64,000 nt of DNA from Rhabdophis nuchalis (Eukaryota > Chordata > Lepidosauria > Squamata > Natricidae), in the NCBI GenBank assembly GCA_039707465.1, contig CM077647.1, positions 114,450,110-114,514,109 of the forward strand, given 5' to 3'. The first letter of the stretch is position 1. Every line of letters starts with the position of its first letter. A model generated the notes under the pieces. That model was given only the letters and a program-made list of their open reading frames with translations. It was not told the origin of the DNA and searched no databases. A program made the translations under genes and the position numbers. This document shows, one piece after another, positions 56,907 through 64,000 of the stretch.

Positions 56907-58586
56907 CTTGTACTGGCATCCTGGGAGGTGACACGAGGCTGGCTCCAAGAGGTTATCAACGCATCCTTGAGTGAGGGTTCCTTGCCTGCCTCCCTAAAAG
57001 AGGCTATGGTGAGGCCCCTCCTCAAGAAGCCCTCTTTGGACCCAGCTCTTTTGAACAACTACCGTCCAGTCTCCAACCTTCCCTTCTTGGCGAAGGTTGT
57101 TGAGAGTGTGGTGGCACAACAGTTTCCCCGTCACCTGGAGGAAGTTGACTATCTAGATCCGCGCCAGTCCGGCTTTCGGCCCGGGCATAGCACCGAGACG
57201 GCATTGGTCGCGTTGGTAGATGATCTCTGGAGGGCCAGAGATGGGGGATGTTACTCCATCCTGGTCCTATTAGACCTCTCGGCGGCTTTCGATACCATCG
57301 ACCATGGTATCCTATTGCATCGGCTGGGGGGGTTGGGGGTGGGAGGCACCGTTTTACGGTGGTTCTCCTCCTACCTCTCTGGCCGATCGCAATTTGTGCG
57401 GTCAGGAGAGCAGAGGTCGACCCCGAGACCCCTCACATGCGGGGTGCCTCAGGGGTCGGTCCTCTCGCCTCTCCTGTTTAATGCATACATGAAGCCGCTG
57501 GGTGAGATCATCCGTGGTTTTGGGGTAGAGTACCACCTGTACGCTGATGACACCCAGCTGTACATATCTACCCCAAACCACCCCAACGATGCCGTAGCAG
57601 TGATGTGCCAGTGCCTGGAAGCCGTGCGGATCTGGATGGGAAGTAACGGACTTAGGCTCAACCCGACCAAGACCGAGTGGCTGTGGTTTCCGGCTGCCCG
57701 ATTCAACCAGCTTTCTCCAACGCTGGCCATAGGGGGCGAACATCTTGCCCCTGTGGATGGGGCGCGCAATTTGGGTGTCCTCCTGGATACCCGGCTGTCT
57801 ATGGAAGAGCAAGTGACAGCCGTGGCCAGGAGGGCGTTCTACCAGGTTCGCCTGGTTCGCCAATTGCGCCCCCTATTGGATCGGGACGCCCTTCGTACAG
57901 TCACTCATGCCCTCGTGACATCCCGACTGGACTATTGTAACTCTCTCTACATGGGGCTCCCCTTGAGGTGCACCCGGAGGCTTCAGTTAGTTCAGAATGC
58001 AGCCGCGCGAGCAATTATGGGGACCACCAGGTTTACCCACGTTACACCGCTCTTGCGCGAGCTGCACTGGCTACCTGTCGTCTTCCGGGTGCGCTTCAAG
58101 GTGTTAACTATCATCTTTAAAGCGCTCCATGGCTCGGGACCTAGCTATCTGCGAGATCGGATCCTGCCCCACACATCCTCACGACCGATTCGCTCCCACA
58201 GAGAGGGGCTTCTCCGGGTGCCGTCCACTAGACTTTGTCAGCGGGCGACGCCCAGGGGAAGGGCGCTCTCTGTGGCGGGCCCGGCCCTCTGGAACGACCT
58301 TCCCCCTGATATTAGAACGACCACTGACCTCCGCTCCTTCCGTGTAAAATTGAAGACCTATCTCTTTCGACTGGCCGGCCTTGAATAGTTCTCTCTGTCT
58401 ATTGATTCCAAATATTTAAATGGGTTCTTAATCTTATATTTTTAGCACGGGTAATACTGTTTAATTCTATTTTAAAGTATGTATTTTGTATTTATTGTAT
58501 ATTGTTTTTAGCTCTGCCTGTGCACCGCCCCGGGTCCCTGTGGGGAGAGGGTGCGGTTAATAAATTTGAATTTGAATTTGAATTTT
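56907..58586 (+). mobile_element. LINE copy J, 5'-truncated with intact RT frame
   Basis: The copy begins within the region before the reverse transcriptase (LVLASWEVTRGWLQEV). The frame is unbroken to 58388, covering all RT motifs: LLDLSAAFDTIDHG, CGVPQGSVLSPLLFN, YADDTQLYIS, then DYCNSLYMGLPLRCTRRLQL. The first codons of the open frame (56742-56906) are host sequence. The 3' UTR, stem-loop CACCGCCCCGGGTCCCTGTG and a (TTGAAT)n tail follow. Lack of any disabling change implies a recent insertion, although without its endonuclease it cannot move by itself. Confidence 0.92.
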
Positions 58587-58620
58587 TGAGTATAGTGACA
58601 ATAAAGATTATTATTATTAT

Positions 58621-59459
58621 CAGCAAATAGGTTTTTTTGAGGGTGTCTTCACTTTATTTGTTCACTTGGCAAGTTACTTTGAGGATCCTGTGCCTTGATG
58701 TGTGGGTTAACTGATAGACTTTGAGGGTGAAAATGAGAATAAAAAGTTCCAGGTGTTGTTAGATGAAACCAAAAGTTGTTAGTAAAATAATAACTTTGTT
58801 TAAAAGACCGTTTCTGAAGCTCCTTCTACCTAAGAGTAGTGCTTCAGTTGTTGAATGCTAAACAGCTTTGAAATTGCTAAAGATATAAGAACCATACCAG
58901 GAAATACCATATTATACGCTGGCAATCAGTGTGAATACACATAGTAAATTAATCCATAACCATTGACTATTGAAGAATCTAGAGTAGGTGAGTGTATATA
59001 CAGTACTAGGCTAAACTATAATTTTGATTTACAGGCCGTAGTTGGCTGCATTCCATTGATAGTATTTTTAATGTATTGTTGTCCTTCAGCCTAAGAGGTG
59101 ATACAAATTAAGTCAGCATATGATTATATTTGCCAATCTGTAGTTCTCATCAACAATGAAGTCAGCGAGTGAGTATCATGAATACTGTGATTTACTATTG
59201 TTATGGGACAAAAAATAGTAGTTATATATGAATTTCTCTGACAGTGGCAAGAACATCTACCAGCTGCTCTTGTTACATGGGCTAACAGCAATGTAGAGTC
59301 AGATAATGACTAAAGCAGTAGATTTAGATATCTTCAAAACCTAATTGGGGGGGGGGGGTGGAGAGGCCTAGTACAATAAAAGCCAAAAAGGGTCTCCTCT
59401 CCAGTTTTAACAGGAGGCCCTTATTTACTCCTAAATATACGCATATTTACGTATGCCAG
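58621..59459. other. Intergenic sequence, nothing recognised
   Basis: AT-rich, no gene; a G-run occurs at 59347-59358. Confidence 0.5.
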
Positions 59460-59778
59460 AGGTGTCATGCAGAGCCCTTTCTGTGGGCATGCATAGCTTC
59501 GGAGGCTGCTCTTCTTGTTTCTGCCAAGCACATGCATGTTGCGCATGCTGGAGCACCATAAACCCAAAGACCAGCTGGCCAGTGTGTATGCACATGCCGG
59601 CCACCTGTTCTTCAGGTTTCCAGCGCTCCAGTGCATGAAGACCAGCTGGCTGGTGTGTGCCAGAAACCCAAAGACCAGGTGGCCAGTGTGCATCCATCTG
59701 GTCTTAGGTTTCTGGTGCTCATGCATGCCTCTGCATACCAGTTTGGCCACTCAGTGCTGAAAAGGTTCGCCATCATTG
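59460..59778. mobile_element. Third copy of the 41525 hAT family, left end lost
   Basis: GTCATGCAGAGCCCTTTCTG and the right end GAAAAGGTTCGCCATCATTG match the other copies. The interior carries repeated AAACCCAAAGACCAGCTGGC-type units of about 60 bp. Confidence 0.72.
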
Positions 59779-60985
59779 CCCTAGATCCTCTGAGGTGCCT
59801 GATCCATGTTGGTCAGTGATATAGTCTAGGCCCTCTGTCGTCCTACTTCCTTGTATCAGGACCTAGGTAGAGCAGAAGAAGCTTCATCTTGTCCCAAAAT
59901 CATCCAGTTTCCATGACAGTTGGATATTGTCTCTCATCTTCAAGACAAAAAAAAATTAAATTCAGGAAGATTTTTGTTGTTGTTACGTCATGTAGAAAAC
60001 AAGTGGAGAACATTACCTACCTTCTTTTTCTTCTCCAAAAAATGTGAGACGAAGCATTTAGTTTGTAAAGCTAAACCAAAATATTCATGGAGCCAAAAAA
60101 TGGGGAAGATATTCCAGGATTATACACGCTGAAATCCAAAAACGTATTAAGACTAAAGCCAAATATTTTTCAACTGAGATGAAGAATAAAGTCATGTTCT
60201 CGTCCCCACCCTCTTTTAATTTATTAATGAGGAAATGACTCTAATTTTACTTTAAAAAAAATAAAAGCTAAAAAATAAAAGACTAGAAGAGATTGGAAAT
60301 GAAATCCTAAGAGACAGGCCTTACATTTATTCCTCCTCACTCTAAAAGCTGGGGAAATATGTGGTGCTTCTTCACTGCCATTACCTCTTTCATGCTGCAT
60401 ATTGCTATATTCTGGAGTCAAGTTTTAGCCTTCAGATAAGCTGCTTTCCGTATTTAGGTCAAATTAAGAAAGAGGGCAAGTAAACATCTGCCACCAACAT
60501 TTAGAAATATTACATATCTCAATAATGCAGAACAGTTGTACTGCTGCTTTGAGCTTAGAGAATACCTTTTTTAATTTTCACTTATTCTAGGCTATATATT
60601 AATCCTCTGAGTTCCCATATTAATGAGAATAAATATAATGACCAATAAACTCTGGCAGGATATTCTCTTTCCTAAGACTAGCACTCCAGCCAGCCTTAAG
60701 CAGGAGGGTCTATTTGGGTCTCTTCAGATCTAAACACATAAAAAAGCTTCCCCCCCCCTTTAAGTAGCCAATGGCTTTCAACTGTGCACTAGTTGAGGAT
60801 TTGTGGATGCCCAGATGTTGTCGAGTTACAATCCCCAGCATTCTTTTTTATTATTTTAAAAAAGTAAAAAGTAAAACACAACAGAGGTATAATGTAAATA
60901 CAAAGAAAACTATACATAAAAAGGGTTTTAAAAATGAAAGCATACAACAAAAAGAAAACAAACAATATAATGTATTATTACAGCA
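59779..60985. other. Intergenic sequence, nothing recognised
   Basis: AT-rich sequence with A-rich runs. No gene or clear element. Confidence 0.5.
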
Positions 60986-63975
60986 TTACTTTACTTTACT
61001 TTATTTTGATTTATATACCGCTCCCTCTCCCCAAAGGGACTCGGGGCGGTGTACAGGAAATTTAAAAGCATATAGACATCCTAATTTATAAATATTAAAA
61101 ACAAATTAAACAAGTTAAACCTGTACTAAAAGATTAAAATATAAAACCTAGAAAATCCCTAAAAATCCCCATTAAAACAATTTAAATGTCAGTGTAGGCT
61201 GGTGCAATAAGTTAAGCCAGGCCAGCAAGATGGTAAAAGTGTGTCTTTAATTTTTCGCGGAAGGAGCGGAGGTCCGTAGTGGTTCTAATATCGGGGGGTA
61301 GATCGTTCCAGAGGGTTGGGCCCACCACAGAGAAGGCCCTTCCCCTGGTCGTCGCCGGCTGGCATTGCCTAGCAGACGGTATTCGGAGAAGTCCCTCTCT
61401 GTGGGAGCGAATCGGTCGAAGGGATGTGTGGGGCAGAATGCGATCCCGTAAATAGCTAGGTCCCGAGCCATGGAGCGCTTTAAAGATGGTAATCAGCACC
61501 TTGAAGCGCACCGGAAAAGCCACAGGCAGCCAGTGCAGCTCGTACAGGAGCGGTGTTACGTGGGAGAACCTAGAGGCTCCCAAAACTGCCCGCGCGGCCG
61601 CATTCTGGACTAGCTGTAGCCTTCGGGTGCACCTCAAGGGAAGCCCCATGTAGAGAGCATTGCAGTAGTCTAGACGGGATGTCACGAGCACGTGAGTGAC
61701 TGTGCGAAGGGCATCCCGGTCCAATAAAGGACGCAACTGGTGTACCAGGCGAACCTGGTAAAACGCCCCCCTGGACACGGCCGTCACTGGGTCTTCCATA
61801 GACAGCCGGGAATCAAGGAGGACACCCAGATTGCATGCCCTATCCACGGGGGCTAGATGTTCGCCCCCTATGGCCAGTGATGGAATCAACTGGTTGTACC
61901 GGGACGCCGGAAACCACAGCCACTCGGTCTTGGACGGGTTGAGTCTGAGTCTGTTCCTTCCCATCCAGATCTGCACGGCTTCCAGACACCGGGACATCAC
62001 TTCGACGGCATCGTTGGGGTGGTTTGGGGTAGATACACACAGCTGCATGTCATCAGCGTACAGGTGGTACTCTACCCCAAAACCACAGATGATCTCGCCC
62101 AGCGGCTTCATATATGTGTTGAACAGGAGCGGCGAGAGGACCGACCTCTGAGGCACCCTACATGTTAGGGGTCTCGAGGTCGACCTCTGCCCCCCTGTCA
62201 ACACAAATTGCGATTGACCAGAGAGGTACGAGGAGAACCACCGTAAAACGGTGCCCCTCACCCCCAACCCCTCCAATCGATGCAATAGGATACCATGGTC
62301 GGTGGTATCGAAAGCCGCCGAGAGGTCTAATAGGACCAGGATGGAGGAACAACCCCCATCTCTGGCCCTCCAGAGATCATCCACCAACGCGACCAATGCC
62401 GTCTCCGTGCTGTGACCGGGCCGGAAGCTGGACTGGCGCGGGTCCGGATAATCAATTTCCTCCAGGTGACGAGGTAACTGTTGTGCCACCACACTCTCTA
62501 CAGCCTTCGCCAACAAGTGAAGGTTGGAGACCGGACGGTAATTTACTAATAATGCTGAGTCCAGGGAATGCTTGTTGAGGAGGGGCCTCACCACCGCCTC
62601 TTTCAAGATGGTAGGCAGGACTCCCTCACTCAAAGAAGCATTCACTATTTCCTGGAGCCAGCCTCGTGTCACCTCCCAGGATGCCAATACAAGCCAGGAG
62701 GGACACGGGTCCAATAAACATGTGGCGGCTCTCAGTCGCCTACGTAACCTGTCCATATCTTTGGAAGTAACAGAGTCAAACTCCTCCCATAAACTTGTCT
62801 CAAGACCTGCCTCTGGCAATCCCTCTCGACCACTTTCAATGGAGGCCAACTCACTCCAAATCTGAGCGATTTTATCCTGCAGATACTCTCCAAATTCCTC
62901 TGGTCTACCCTGCAATGGGGCTTCCCGCGGCCTCTGATGAAGGGCGGCAGGGCGGTTATCTGCGGATGCGATAAGAGTGGCACAATGATGGCGTTTAGCC
63001 ACTCTTATCGCCACAAGGTAAGTCCTCAAATGGGCTCTTACCTGTGTTCAGTCAGATTCAGAGCGTGTGGATCTCCATTTCCTCTCTAGGCGTCTCTTGT
63101 GGCGTTTCATCACCCTCGACTCCTCGGAAAACCAAGGAGCTTGGGTGACTTGCCGGTGCAAGAGAGGCCGCAAGGGTGCGACCCAATCCAAGGCCCCCGT
63201 GGCCGCGGTACTCCATGCAGCCACTAGGTCCTCCATCGGGGCGCGGGTCAGGGTCACAGGTAGTGGCCCAAGCTCCGTATGGAACCTATCTGGGTCCATC
63301 AGGCACCTGGGGCGGAACCATCTAGGAGTTCCTGGTTCCGCCTCCCCATGGTGGGGTGTGGCGGCTGGAAAGTTGAGCCGGAGAAGTGAGTGATCAGACC
63401 ATGACAGGGGTATGATAGCTAACTCCCCTATACCTAGATCACTCATCCACTGACCAGAGACAAAGATTAAGTCCAGCGTGTGTCCTCCCTCGTGTGTGTG
63501 TCCCTGAATTACCTGGGTCAGGCCCATGGCTGTCATGGAAGCCATGAACTCCCAAGCTCCCTCGGATGTCTCGCCTACCAGATGGCAGGTTGAAGTCCCC
63601 CATGATTAACAGTCTGGGGGTCTCAACCGCCACCTCGGTGATCACCTCGAGGAGCTCGGGCAGGGCTGCTGATACATAGCGGGGAGCCAGGTATACTATC
63701 AGCAAGCCCAACTGCCTCCCTGGGCCCCACTTCACGCAGAGGGACTCACAGCCGGTAGTCTGTGGTACAGTGGTCTCTCTCGGCTCAAGACTTTCCCTAA
63801 CAATAACCGCCACCCCCCCACCCCTGCCTAGGGCCCTCGGCTGATGGAACGCGCGGTAACCTGGCGGGCACATTTCCACGAGAGGAAGTCCTCCCTCGTG
63901 GCCCAGCCAGGTCTCCGTAATTCCCACCAGGTCCGGCTCCCCCTCCGACACAAGGTCATTAATGAGGGGGAGCAA
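60986..63975 (-). mobile_element. LINE copy K (CR1/L2-type), about 3 kb, nearly complete
   Basis: The minus strand carries endonuclease (from 63975), the linker region and reverse transcriptase down to 61212, then a 3' UTR, the stem-loop (complement of TCCCCAAAGGGACTCGGGGC) and an (AAAGT)n tail. The 5' end is cut inside the endonuclease near 63975, just after the NARSVVNK motif position, where it meets unrelated sequence. Confidence 0.9.
61212..63975 (-). pseudogene. LINE K endonuclease-RT ORF, one nonsense and one frameshift
   Basis: From 63975 the endonuclease frame reads ITETWLGHEGGLPLVEMCPP and IMGDFNLPSG, with the catalytic GDFN intact. A one-base insertion near 63579 then shifts the frame. 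The next segment (63545-63048) ends at a TGA where copies B and D have an Arg codon in SESDR. The frame then resumes as 605 codons (63029-61212) with LLDLSAAFDTTDHG, LTCRVPQRSVLSPLLFNTYM and YADDMQLCVS. The stop is CGA to TGA, a typical CpG decay. Small in-frame losses occur near LHQRPREA. Confidence 0.88.
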
Positions 63976-64000
63976 CTACAGTTCTATATATAATTATCTA

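Overview
The window is nuclear DNA of a squamate reptile (a snake or lizard). Three things support this: an intron-rich vertebrate gene, a tRNA-derived SINE that resembles the Sauria-type SINE, and dense recent CR1/L2-type LINEs, hAT-type MITEs and microsatellites. Nothing here is prokaryotic. The species cannot be fixed from the sequence alone.

The one cellular gene is CNTNAP1 (Caspr, paranodin), on the minus strand. I could assign fifteen coding exons by reading splice sites and protein similarity. They run from the start codon at 45571 leftward to a donor at 158, about 788 codons. They encode, in order, a signal peptide, an F5/8-type discoidin domain, two laminin G domains, an EGF-like module and the fibrinogen-like region. 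All phases join without a stop. The rest of the ectodomain, the membrane segment and the cytoplasmic tail lie beyond the left edge. The gene is swollen by transposons: intron 3 alone is about 15.2 kb, while introns 11 and 14 are only 83 and 106 bp.

Introns, left to right. Intron 12 holds a LINE end 59 bp from a splice acceptor. Intron 10 holds a very young non-autonomous LTR retrotransposon. Intron 8 holds a purine/pyrimidine palindrome and microsatellites. Intron 7 holds a probable Helitron with a nearly intact LINE and a large minisatellite inside it. Intron 5 holds two LINE copies and an unclassified GC-rich segment. Intron 3 holds three LINE pieces, several hAT and Mariner-like MITEs and a CR1 end. 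Intron 2 holds a LINE, a SINE and a hAT element. Intron 1 holds a long hairpin.

The 18 kb upstream of the gene (45.8-64 kb) has no recognisable cellular gene. It holds SINEs, hAT elements and three further LINE copies, one with an unbroken reverse transcriptase frame and one nearly 3 kb long that reaches the right edge.

I saw no wholly new biological system. The most unusual items are the Helitron nest, the single-difference LTR pair with a tRNA-Ser type primer site, the LINE-tail-derived cryptic acceptor in CNTNAP1, and LINE copies that each end in a different microsatellite.
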